Shown here: positions 41,952 through 49,640 of the stretch, piece after piece
Position numbering within the stretch: position 1 is the first letter of the stretch
Layout: every line of letters begins with the position of its first letter
Source of the DNA: Aeoliella mucimassa
Lineage (GTDB): Bacteria; Planctomycetota; Planctomycetia; Pirellulales; Lacipirellulaceae
Assembly (NCBI RefSeq): GCF_007748035.1
Contig: NZ_CP036278.1
Location: forward strand, 5,270,001-5,334,000
Reading direction: 5' to 3'
Length of the DNA: 64,000 nucleotides
Notes under the pieces: generated by a model
Database searches by the model: none
Told to the model about the DNA's origin: nothing
The model's input: only the letters and a program-made list of their open reading frames with translations
Program-made: the position numbers and the translations under genes

Positions 41952-43475
41952 ATGCGTCTCTCCCTTGGACAACAGATGCAACTGGCTCAAAAGCAGGTGC
42001 TTGCACCGCGGATGATCCAGTCGATGGAAATCTTGCAGTTGCCAATCATGGCCTTGCAGGAACGCATCGAACAGGAGATGGAAGACAATCCAACCCTGGA
42101 GCAATCGGAGCTTAGTAACGAAACCGATAGCGACTCGGATTCCAACGAAGAGTACGACGTCGAGAATCCCGATGCCCCGGCTGAGTCGGAGCGTGAACTC
42201 GTTGTGGACGAAGAGCACAACAACGAGGACGACTTCGAACGGCTCATGAACATGGCCGACAACCTGCCGGACGACTACGAAGAACGCAGCCGCCCGTCGC
42301 GCGATCAAATCGAATCCGAAGGGGATCGCCAGCACGACGCGATGGCCAACATCTCGGCCCGTCCTGAGTCGCTGGCCGACTACCTGCACCATCAGCTGAG
42401 CTGGTTCGAAATTGAGTCCGAAGTCCGTTTGATGGCCGAACGGATCATCTACAGCCTCGACTCGAATGGCTATCTCAAGCTGCCGCTGGTCGAGGTGATT
42501 CCTCCGGCCGCGGTCGATTTGAACGGCAATGCCGAGCAGTACCACGCTCAGCAGATGGAAATCGCCGAAAAGGCGCTCAGCGTGGTCCAATCGCTCGACC
42601 CCCCCGGCGTCGGGGCTCGCAATTTGCGCGAGTGCTTGCTGCTCCAGCTGACTCCGTCGATGCCGCTGTACGAGGAACTGCGTACGCTCATCGATACCCA
42701 TCTCGAGGATCTCGAAAACAATCGTCTGCCGCAGATCGCCAAGAAAACCGGCTTCAGCATCGAGATGATCAACGAGCTCTGGAACGAGCTGCGTACTCTC
42801 AAGCCCAAGCCGGGTGCCGATTACGGCGACGTGAGCGTACCGAGCGTCACGCCCGACGTGTTTGTTGAACGCAACGAACAAGGCGAGTACGAAGTTCGGC
42901 TGGAAGACAATCAAATTCCCTCGCTGTCGATCAGCCCTTACCATCGCAAGCTGCTGCAGCAAGCTGCTCAGCAGAAGGATGTCGAAACTCGAGAGTACAT
43001 CAAGAAGAAGATCAACGCGGCGCAATGGCTGATCGATGCCATTGAGCAACGTCGTAGTACGATCTCGCGTGTTTCGCAGGCGATCGTCGATCATCAGACT
43101 CGCTTTCTTGATGAAGGTCCGGAGTTCATTGAACCACTAAAAATGCAGCAGATCGCTGATAAAGTGGGCGTGCATGTGACGACCGTAAGTCGGGCGGTTG
43201 ACGATAAGTGGATTCAAACGCCACGCGGGATCTTTCCGCTCAAGCGATTCTTTGTCGGTGGCACGACGAGTGCCGATGGCGAAGAGGTTGCTTGGGATCG
43301 CGTTCGTTTGAAGCTGCAGGAAATCGTCGACAACGAAGACAAGTCGAAACCGCTGAGCGACGACGCCCTGGTGGCCGCGCTCGATGCCGAGGGCATTAAA
43401 GTCGCCCGTCGCACGGTTACCAAGTACCGCAAGTCGATGAGCATCCCCGACAGCCGTCGCCGTCGCGAGTGGTAA
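41952..43475 (+). CDS. rpoN: RNA polymerase sigma-54 factor
   Basis: A 507-residue sigma-54. The ATG at 41952 yields the standard start MRLSLGQQMQLAQKQ and APRMIQSMEILQLP (region I, contacts activators and blocks melting). Region II is acidic (ETDSDSDSNEEYDVE). The core-binding part includes SLDPPGVGARNLRECLLLQL, followed by the helix-turn-helix MQQIADKVGVHVTTVSRAV and the RpoN box ARRTVTKYRKSM near residues 485-496, which reads the -24 element. Sigma-54 promoters need an AAA+ activator; none is in the window. A candidate target promoter is found upstream of hsp20 at 47721-47736. Confidence 0.96.
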   Translation: MRLSLGQQMQLAQKQVLAPRMIQSMEILQLPIMALQERIEQEMEDNPTLEQSELSNETDSDSDSNEEYDVENPDAPAESERELVVDEEHNNEDDFERLMNMADNLPDDYEERSRPSRDQIESEGDRQHDAMANISARPESLADYLHHQLSWFEIESEVRLMAERIIYSLDSNGYLKLPLVEVIPPAAVDLNGNAEQYHAQQMEIAEKALSVVQSLDPPGVGARNLRECLLLQLTPSMPLYEELRTLIDTHLEDLENNRLPQIAKKTGFSIEMINELWNELRTLKPKPGADYGDVSVPSVTPDVFVERNEQGEYEVRLEDNQIPSLSISPYHRKLLQQAAQQKDVETREYIKKKINAAQWLIDAIEQRRSTISRVSQAIVDHQTRFLDEGPEFIEPLKMQQIADKVGVHVTTVSRAVDDKWIQTPRGIFPLKRFFVGGTTSADGEEVAWDRVRLKLQEIVDNEDKSKPLSDDALVAALDAEGIKVARRTVTKYRKSMSIPDSRRRREW

Positions 43476-43510
43476 ACCAACTTGCATTCAGATTGTTCGT
43501 AAGTTGCTAG

Positions 43511-46090
43511 CTACCTCCATAACGGGGCGTAACGGTCGATTTGTGCCGAGCGAGTTGGCTGCTCGGGGCCCAGCGCGATGCCCAACCAGCCGTCGTCGAT
43601 CACCAACTGCGTGATCATCAGGCCGGCCAGACGAGGATCGTCGGCGAATTTGGTTCCCAGCAGCAGTTCGCTATCTTTGGGAAACATCTTGCCGAAGATC
43701 GTCTGCAGTCGCATCCGCTGCGAGTTCCGCAGGTTCCCTTCAAAGTAGGGACCACTCTTGTGATCGAACCGAGCGACCAGGCCATCAGCGGCCGGCGTGT
43801 AGTACACGTGCACTTTGAAGTTCCTCGTCGCAGTTCCACGCACCACCAACTCACGAACCTCCCAGGCGAGGTGCAACTGCCCTTCTTTCAGTTCGAAGAT
43901 CACGGGGTCGCCATCGGCAAACTCGATAATTGCCTCCCGGGCGTCGTCGTCGACGTCTTTCTCCGATAGCTCCGGGGCAAACTTCTGCAGCCGCTCGACA
44001 AACTGCTCGGGCGTCAGCCGCTGGCCGGCCAGTTCTAGCCCGGCCACCAGGCTAGTGAGGGCCGATTCGTGCAACTGTGCGCTGGCCACGCTATCGCTCG
44101 GTGCCCGCGGCCGCGGAGTGTGTGCGGCCAAGTTGTCGCCATGCACCACCCGCAAGCGGGCGATCAGCCGCTCGTCGGTGGTCAGCATCTCGACCGGATC
44201 GATCTTCACCCCGCCGCCCGACAAGGGATCGATCACGCGGGCTTGCCACTCGCCTCCCGCGCGGGCCATCGCGTCGCGAACCGTCGAGTCCATCTCCTGA
44301 CGGATCCGTGCTTCGGTTTTGGTCGACACCTCATTCTGCGCCCGGCTGCGACGTTGCGAAAACGCGCTGGAGGCTTTCGAGCGAACGATGCCGTGGACGA
44401 AGGGAAAGAAATCGTACTCGCTTCGCGCGTTCACAAAGCGGCTCGTGCTCGTCGCATCAGCGACCACCGGCCCGGTGAACAACCCGTCGGTGTTCACCAA
44501 TACCTGCTGCCTGGCTGCGAACGACGTAACCCCTTGCGTCCTCACACGCACGGTTCGCTCAAACGCGACGGTCGACGAATTCGCGTGCCCGGTCAGCTCG
44601 ATGCCCAACCGCCAGGCGTTGGGATCGGGCAACAGGTCTACACTGGCCGCGGTTTCGGTCGAAGCATGACCACTCACCGGAGTGCCAAGAATTCGATCGT
44701 GAATCGGCTCGACCTTCGTCATCCCTTTTGGCAGGAAGCGATTGAGGAACTCTTCGGAAATCGCCACTCGCAGATTGGCGTTGTTATAGTTATCCGACAA
44801 CGTGGTTGCCAGTTCATTGCGTGCGATCGACGGGGCGTCGAACAGTTGGGCGATCCGCTGACTTAGTAGCTCGCCGCGGGGTTGGCTCGGGGCGTTCTCA
44901 TACGCTTCGACCTCTCGCAGTAATTGATCGATCTCTACGCTTTCGTGCGTACCAATCGTCTTGGCACGCCCGCTCGCGTTGCTCGCCGAGGTGCTGGCCA
45001 GCGAGAACTGCTCGACCGGCGGAGCGACCACGCCGGCCACCGCTTGCCATACCGCTACCCGGCGCCAAATGGCATACCGAGCGCGTCGCAGCTTGGTCGC
45101 CAGTCCGGCGTTAGGGGCTAGATTCGCCAGCCGCTCGGCTTCGCCCGACAGCACCGCGAGTTGCTCCAACTGCTGACTGGTTGGCACCAACGTCCGGTTG
45201 GGGGACGATACCGACTCGTGCACCGCTACGAGAGAACGCAGCGCCCAATCACGAGCATAAGGCTCGCCAGCCAGTTCGCTCAGCAGTTTGATCAACGCAC
45301 TCGGCTCGGCAATTACCCCCTGGCGAAGCGACCGATTCAGGCCGGCTCCCATCCAGGGACGAGTCGAATCGAGCAACTGCTCATCCCAACTTCTTGCGTC
45401 CCACTTCGGTGTGGGAGCCACTTCCGGAGTCATCCGCATCGCCAGGCGGTCGCCAGGGCTCATCAGCTGAGGTCCATACAGCAGCGACGGCGGCGAGGCG
45501 TATCGCTTCGTGTCGGCCAGGTGGGCTTTCATCTGCGTGCGACTCCGGTAATCCAACCAGGCTCCCGGCAGCCGTGACAAGCATCCCAATCCGTCGATCG
45601 GCGCAGCCTGCCAGGCTGGACTAGCCATGCGGTCGGCACTTAACTGTTCGCGAAGCCAAATCGCTTCCGGGGTATTGATATCGACCACTTTGCTCGTTTC
45701 GTCCGCTTGCTTGAACAGCATCGGCGGCAACACCAGCGATAGGTCGGGTAGCTCCATTGGAACCTCGGCGACAGGTTGCCATTCGGCCAATTCCGTCGAC
45801 TCCGGAATCGCAAGCAGCGGTGCTTCGGTTGTTTCCTCTGCTGGTTTCGCTTCGTCAGCAGCAAGCGTCGGTGGTTCGTTGGGAACCTGTAACCAGATAT
45901 AAGTAGGCACTGGTTCGTTCTCAAGCATCTGCGTGAGTTTTGCCAGTTGCGGCGAACGAGGAGTCGGCGCGATGAACTGCGGGGCCTCTGGCTGCCAAGC
46001 GTCTAGCGTTACCCACCCAACGACGAACACGAATGCAATCAGCATCCAACCATCGTGATTCCAGTGAGTACGTTTATGATTGCCTGCCAT
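43511..46090 (-). CDS. Large unrecognised membrane-anchored protein
   Basis: An 859-residue protein from the ATG at 46090, chosen for the AGGAGGTG just upstream (an ATG seven codons earlier exists). One membrane segment follows a short basic start (GWMLIAFVFVVGWVTLDAW), so nearly all of it lies outside the cytoplasm. A Pro/Glu-rich linker (about 60-120) precedes a helical middle and a beta-rich C-terminal half; the stretches SEEFLNRFLP, FDHKSGPYFEGNLR and LMITQLVIDDGWLGIALG look like structured domains. No family is recognised. It converges with rpoN and diverges from crcB. Confidence 0.72.
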   Translation of the reverse strand: MAGNHKRTHWNHDGWMLIAFVFVVGWVTLDAWQPEAPQFIAPTPRSPQLAKLTQMLENEPVPTYIWLQVPNEPPTLAADEAKPAEETTEAPLLAIPESTELAEWQPVAEVPMELPDLSLVLPPMLFKQADETSKVVDINTPEAIWLREQLSADRMASPAWQAAPIDGLGCLSRLPGAWLDYRSRTQMKAHLADTKRYASPPSLLYGPQLMSPGDRLAMRMTPEVAPTPKWDARSWDEQLLDSTRPWMGAGLNRSLRQGVIAEPSALIKLLSELAGEPYARDWALRSLVAVHESVSSPNRTLVPTSQQLEQLAVLSGEAERLANLAPNAGLATKLRRARYAIWRRVAVWQAVAGVVAPPVEQFSLASTSASNASGRAKTIGTHESVEIDQLLREVEAYENAPSQPRGELLSQRIAQLFDAPSIARNELATTLSDNYNNANLRVAISEEFLNRFLPKGMTKVEPIHDRILGTPVSGHASTETAASVDLLPDPNAWRLGIELTGHANSSTVAFERTVRVRTQGVTSFAARQQVLVNTDGLFTGPVVADATSTSRFVNARSEYDFFPFVHGIVRSKASSAFSQRRSRAQNEVSTKTEARIRQEMDSTVRDAMARAGGEWQARVIDPLSGGGVKIDPVEMLTTDERLIARLRVVHGDNLAAHTPRPRAPSDSVASAQLHESALTSLVAGLELAGQRLTPEQFVERLQKFAPELSEKDVDDDAREAIIEFADGDPVIFELKEGQLHLAWEVRELVVRGTATRNFKVHVYYTPAADGLVARFDHKSGPYFEGNLRNSQRMRLQTIFGKMFPKDSELLLGTKFADDPRLAGLMITQLVIDDGWLGIALGPEQPTRSAQIDRYAPLWR

Positions 46091-46329
46091 GGCCGGCACC
46101 TCCTGTGCCACGTTTTTTCTCTAGAACATCAATCGCCGTGCACGCTTTTCGGCGTACCGCTAGCACTGCCCTCATAGAGAGCGTCCGCGGGTTAAAATCG
46201 GCAAGCCAGTGAGAATATATGAGCGCCAGTTGATAAACTGCACGATTTACACAAAATAAGACATGTTGTTTTGAGCGACCACGCCGAGCTGCGAAATCGC
46301 CGCTCGCTGCGCAGAAAGAGAGTGCTGCC

Positions 46330-46734
46330 TTGGAACCTGTGATCTCCCGACTCGTTGCGATTGCCATCGGAGGGGCCGTGGGTGCGGTCTGCCGATATGG
46401 CGTGGTCATGGCGGCCGAACGCCTGTTCGGCGAGCGATTCCCCATCGGCGTATTGCTGGCGAACATCGCGGGCTGTTTCATCCTCGGGTTTCTGATGCAC
46501 GAAGCGATTATCAGTGGGCGTTGGCTTACTGACTCGGGTCGCGCGGCCATCACCATTGGCTTCCTTGGCGCACTTACCACGTTCTCGACGTTTGGATTCG
46601 ATACGGTGAAGCTCTACCTCGCTGCCAAGCCGATGCTGGCAGTGATGAACGTGATGCTGAACTGCGGCCTCGGCTTCTCCGCCTGCTTGCTCGGCAAGTA
46701 CGCGGGCGACCTGTTCATTTCGCAGAGCACCTAA
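46330..46734 (+). CDS. crcB: Fluoride ion channel CrcB/FluC
   Basis: A 134-residue four-helix membrane protein of the Fluc family that exports fluoride as a dual-topology dimer. Start TTG at 46330. Motifs include GGAVGAVCRYGVV, the Asn-containing LLANIAGCFILGF and GFLGALTTFSTFGFDT with the phenylalanine box. Fluoride riboswitches often control crcB, but I find none in the 130 bases upstream. Confidence 0.92.
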   Translation: MEPVISRLVAIAIGGAVGAVCRYGVVMAAERLFGERFPIGVLLANIAGCFILGFLMHEAIISGRWLTDSGRAAITIGFLGALTTFSTFGFDTVKLYLAAKPMLAVMNVMLNCGLGFSACLLGKYAGDLFISQST

Positions 46735-47130
46735 TGAGTTCGGTCGTCGACAGGGCCATCGCGTTTTTGCCCCCACCACGATTGTGCCCCCAAAAACGGG
46801 AAATCGATTCGTGGGGGCTTTATTCTCACTCGCCGATGGCGGCGGGTGCTCGTTTGCCCCTTTGAAACCAGTTACTTTTGCGCGCGGATGGCATTCGGCC
46901 TCGCGCCATTTCGCCCCACCCCGCCGGCGAGTGGGGGCATAACGCCTCGCAGGCAAGCAGTTTGCCATGCTCAACGCGACATCGTTAGTCAGGCTGTTTC
47001 GCGGCATCATCCTCTCCCTTTCCAATCACTACACATATACATACGTACTCCACTCATTTATAACAGAACAGGTGGCCATTTCGAAGCGAAAAATGCAAAA
47101 GTCACCAAGCACGATTTCGCGAATCGCAAT
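46735..47130. other. Intergenic region holding heptamer array B
   Basis: No gene. Contains several GCCCCCA/TGGGGGC copies and, near 47031-47061, an A/T-rich stretch (ACACATATACATACGTAC) before the hsp20 terminator. Confidence 0.45.
46769..46938. repeat. Cluster of GCCCCCA/TGGGGGC heptamers (copy B)
   Basis: Copies at 46769-46775, 46786-46792, 46812-46818 and 46932-46938 in mixed orientation. The part TTTTGCCCCCA ... GGGAAATCGATTCGTGGGGGCTTT (in two pieces around 46765-46821) matches the minus strand of 2195-2330. Function unknown. Confidence 0.5.
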
Positions 47131-47165
47131 AAAAAAGCGGCCGCTCCTCGAAAGGAGCGACCGCT
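47131..47165 (-). terminator. Intrinsic terminator of hsp20
   Basis: On the minus strand AGCGGTCGCTCCT, a TTCG-type loop and AGGAGCGGCCGCT form a 13-bp stem with one mismatch, followed by six T. It lies 30 bases after the hsp20 stop. Confidence 0.92.
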
Positions 47166-47194
47166 CGGTTGCGAATCGTTGCCAGCCGATGGCA

Positions 47195-47626
47195 TTAGGC
47201 AATCTTCACTTCAATCTTCTTCGGTTGGAGTTCCGGCCGCTTGCCGATGGTTACCTGCAGCACACCATCGCGGAGCGACGCTTCGATCGTTTCGGGATCG
47301 ACCGTCTCAGGCAGCGACAGGGTGCGAGTGACCTTGCCGAAGCCCCGCTCGGCATGCCAGAGCTTGCCCTCGTACTCGGGAGCCTTGCGCTCGAGCGAGA
47401 GGGTCAGTTGCCCCTTCTCAAAGGTGACCTCGACTCCTTCCTGGGTGACTCCAGGAGCGTCGATCTCCAGGTAGAGTTGGTTCTCTCCCTCCCAGATCGA
47501 AACGGGGGCACGCAGGGCCGAGCCGCGGGCTGCGGGACCGAAGAACTGGTCGACAAACGAATCGACCTCGGCTATGGCAGCAGGAAACAGGTTTTGCAGA
47601 CGGTTGTTGGGATGGGTAGTTTTCAT
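47195..47626 (-). CDS. Hsp20/alpha-crystallin small heat-shock protein
   Basis: A 143-residue small heat-shock chaperone that holds unfolding proteins in oligomers. The ATG at 47626 follows AGGAGG at 8 bases. The alpha-crystallin domain covers about residues 40-138 (IWEGENQLYLEIDAPGV, GKVTRTLSLPETVDPETIEASL, DGVLQVTIGKRPE), ending with the Lys-rich KKIEVKIA; the C-terminal I-x-I motif that links oligomers is IEVKI-like. An N-terminal arm of about 40 residues precedes it. Upstream lie a sigma-54-type promoter (47721-47736) and a palindrome (47687-47702). Confidence 0.93.
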   Translation of the reverse strand: MKTTHPNNRLQNLFPAAIAEVDSFVDQFFGPAARGSALRAPVSIWEGENQLYLEIDAPGVTQEGVEVTFEKGQLTLSLERKAPEYEGKLWHAERGFGKVTRTLSLPETVDPETIEASLRDGVLQVTIGKRPELQPKKIEVKIA

Positions 47627-47686
47627 GGCTATTACCTCCTCACGAAAAACAATTCGGAATACACCGAGACCATTCGTTTTTAATCC

Positions 47687-47702
47687 CTGGCATGCGTGCC
47701 AG
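47687..47702. promoter_or_regulatory. Palindrome upstream of hsp20
   Basis: CTGGCA-TGCG-TGCCAG, a perfect 6-bp dyad around a 4-base centre, 60 bases upstream of the ATG and just downstream of the predicted sigma-54 transcript start. Candidate operator or leader hairpin; no CIRCE or HAIR element is present. Confidence 0.45.
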
Positions 47703-47720
47703 AGGAACGGAGGGGTAAAA

Positions 47721-47736
47721 AGCAACTCCGATGCCA
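47721..47736 (-). promoter_or_regulatory. Sigma-54 type (-24/-12) promoter of hsp20
   Basis: On the minus strand TGGCAT, five bases (CGGAG) and TTGCT match the sigma-54 consensus TGGCAY-N5-TTGCW at every defined position. The GG and GC pairs have the required 10-base spacing. The leader would be about 85 bases. No other full match was noticed in non-coding DNA of the window. Confidence 0.6.
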
Positions 47737-47859
47737 AACCACACAAGATTCCGCAAGTCGTTACAGCATAACAGCTTACGGCAACAAAGAAATTCTCATG
47801 CGTCGGGAGCACTGCCACTTTGGCAACACACGAGCGGTTAAATACGCGACTGACCGGGG

Positions 47860-48369
47860 CTACGGCATGCCAAAACGGCATCCCGGCTGACGGGTAACCA
47901 CGTACGAGCCCGAGAACACCACCGAAGGGCGTGGATCGCCGGCGATTTCGATCGAGAGGTCGAGCTTGGCCTGACCTTTCTCAAGGTACATCTCGGCAAA
48001 GTGCTGCTCGGCCGCAGGGGCCACCGGATGGCAGCGGGCGATCACCAGGCTGTCGGAAACCGGCAAATGGTACTTGATCGAGCTGCGTCGAATCACCGTG
48101 TTGCCTTCTTCTCCGAGCCGGCGGAGTAGCAAGTAAACCGTGCCCCAACCGGCGATGGTGCACAACGCATTGAGGCTACCCGCAAAGGCGGTGAGGTGAT
48201 GATTGCGATTGAGTTCCAGCGGCATCGACATCGCCAGCCCCTCCGACGTATGGCCGGCGACCAGCATATTCATCTGCGCGCACATCGGGATCTCGTTATC
48301 CAGTACCTTCTGGAGATCCGAGAGATGATCGGCGGGAACTTCGTAAGGTGGGTGGGTGGTGCCTTGCAC
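47860..48369 (-). CDS. Hotdog-fold thioesterase-like protein (YiiD C-terminal type)
   Basis: A 169-residue protein resembling the thioesterase domain found at the C-terminus of YiiD. Features: MPLELNRNHHLTAFAGSLNAL (the His/Asn/Gly region that begins the hotdog helix), WGTVYLLLRRLG and KYHLPVSDSLVIARC. Cytoplasmic. It may hydrolyse an acyl-CoA or acyl-ACP, but the substrate is unknown. Transcribed on the same strand as hsp20, which has its own promoter between the two. Confidence 0.78.
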   Translation of the reverse strand: MQGTTHPPYEVPADHLSDLQKVLDNEIPMCAQMNMLVAGHTSEGLAMSMPLELNRNHHLTAFAGSLNALCTIAGWGTVYLLLRRLGEEGNTVIRRSSIKYHLPVSDSLVIARCHPVAPAAEQHFAEMYLEKGQAKLDLSIEIAGDPRPSVVFSGSYVVTRQPGCRFGMP

Positions 48370-48472
48370 TGGGGAATCCCCTGTGGTGCGCAGAAACGGG
48401 TACGGGAATAGTGTAGCAATTCGTTGGCAAATGTGCGACGGATCGCCCCCTATAACGGAGGGTGGTCGGCTT

Positions 48473-49408
48473 TTAGAGCTTCCACAACAGCAGCACCGAA
48501 TAGTTCAGATTGTTGGGGTCGACGCCGCCGGAATCGCTGTCGTAACGATTGGTGGCCGCCACCTTGAGGCTCACGTTCGAAGGCACCGCCAGCTCGACCT
48601 CCCAGCCCAAATTGGTGAGCATGCGGTACTTGCTGAAGTCTTCCCACTCGGGGTAGTAGTCCATCGAGGCGGTAACCTTCTGAGTATCCGAGAGCTTCTG
48701 CTCGTAGTCGAATCCGAACTGGGCTTCAGGCACCCACTCGTCGTCGACGCTGCCAAACTCGCGCGACGCACCCGCACCCACACGGCCGGTCAGTTCCAGG
48801 TGCTCTTCGTCGATGAAACGGTAGCCAAGACCACCATTCATATTCAGGTTGAGATCGAACGCCTGGAACTGGTCGTAGTACAACTGCGACTGCGCGTAGA
48901 TAGTCCAGGGGGAGTTCGGCATCAGCCAATCATGGCGGAAGTTCGCCTGGGCGTTGTTTTGTGTTTCGATGCCGCCGGCTTTGGTGCGGTTGTGGTAGAT
49001 GTTGAAGTCGATCTTCCGCAAATCGCTTTCGCGTTTGATGTACCCGCCGGTTCGCACGCTCAGGCTCTCGCTGGTACCACTCGAACCGTTGATGCCGAGT
49101 TCCAAAGCGGTGTCCCACCCGGGGAGTTGTACCCAATAGCTGGGGTAGTACCACTTGGGTCGCTCTTCGACCGTGACCATCACGTCGACGTCGGTCGCTG
49201 GGACGTTTAGCACCTGTTCGGGCGTGATGGGAGCCAAAGCGGGTTCGGTCAACTCCAGCGGCAACGGCTCGGGAGTCGCGGTCGAGAGATAGGGACCCGG
49301 TATGGTTTCCGCAGCGGTTGCAGAGGAAGCGACACCCACGCACGAAACGGTGATGCCGACCACGAACCAGGAGAACAAGGAAAAGCTTGTGACGCGCGCC
49401 AGATCCAT
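48473..49408 (-). CDS. DUF481 outer-membrane beta-barrel protein
   Basis: A 311-residue exported protein with a signal peptide (SWFVVGITVSCVGVASSATA), a Pro/Leu-rich linker and a C-terminal region of about 215 residues made of alternating beta strands (WDTALELGINGSSGTSESLS, FNIYHNRTKAGG, YRFIDEEHLELTGRVGAGAS) ending YSVLLLWKL. This is the DUF481/YdiY salt-induced outer-membrane protein pattern. Planctomycetes have an outer membrane, so a porin- or channel-like role is plausible. Single-gene unit. Confidence 0.85.
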   Translation of the reverse strand: MDLARVTSFSLFSWFVVGITVSCVGVASSATAAETIPGPYLSTATPEPLPLELTEPALAPITPEQVLNVPATDVDVMVTVEERPKWYYPSYWVQLPGWDTALELGINGSSGTSESLSVRTGGYIKRESDLRKIDFNIYHNRTKAGGIETQNNAQANFRHDWLMPNSPWTIYAQSQLYYDQFQAFDLNLNMNGGLGYRFIDEEHLELTGRVGAGASREFGSVDDEWVPEAQFGFDYEQKLSDTQKVTASMDYYPEWEDFSKYRMLTNLGWEVELAVPSNVSLKVAATNRYDSDSGGVDPNNLNYSVLLLWKL

Positions 49409-49564
49409 CTGTTATGGCCAATTAAGAGGAGATCGGTAACAACCACCGTCGCTGGAGGTTGCCTGAGAATTTAACGAGGATTTGCTACCGGCTTCTAGCA
49501 AACCACCCGCGGCAAGACAAGAAAGAAAGCCCGCAGGGAGTGGGGGGATGCTAGCAGGGCGCGC

Positions 49565-49607
49565 AAAAAAAGCGGGCCAACCTCTCGAAAGAAGCTGGCC
49601 CGCTTTT
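49565..49607 (-). terminator. Intrinsic terminator of the YTV protein gene
   Basis: AAGCGGGCCA and TGGCCCGCTT form a 10-bp stem around a 16-base loop; seven A on the left are the U-tract on the minus strand. It lies 34 bases after the stop. Confidence 0.85.
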
Positions 49608-49640
49608 AAACGTTAACTCTTCGCTCTTACGAGCGGAAGA

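Noticed and set aside
41766-43094. Long minus-strand frame opposite rpoN
   Set aside because: Mirror of the rpoN codon pattern; no motif.
46200-46329. Fluoride riboswitch before crcB
   Set aside because: The conserved crcB-motif core could not be found in the leader.
47627-47860. CIRCE or HAIR heat-shock operator before hsp20
   Set aside because: Neither inverted repeat is present; only the CTGGCA/TGCCAG palindrome is seen.
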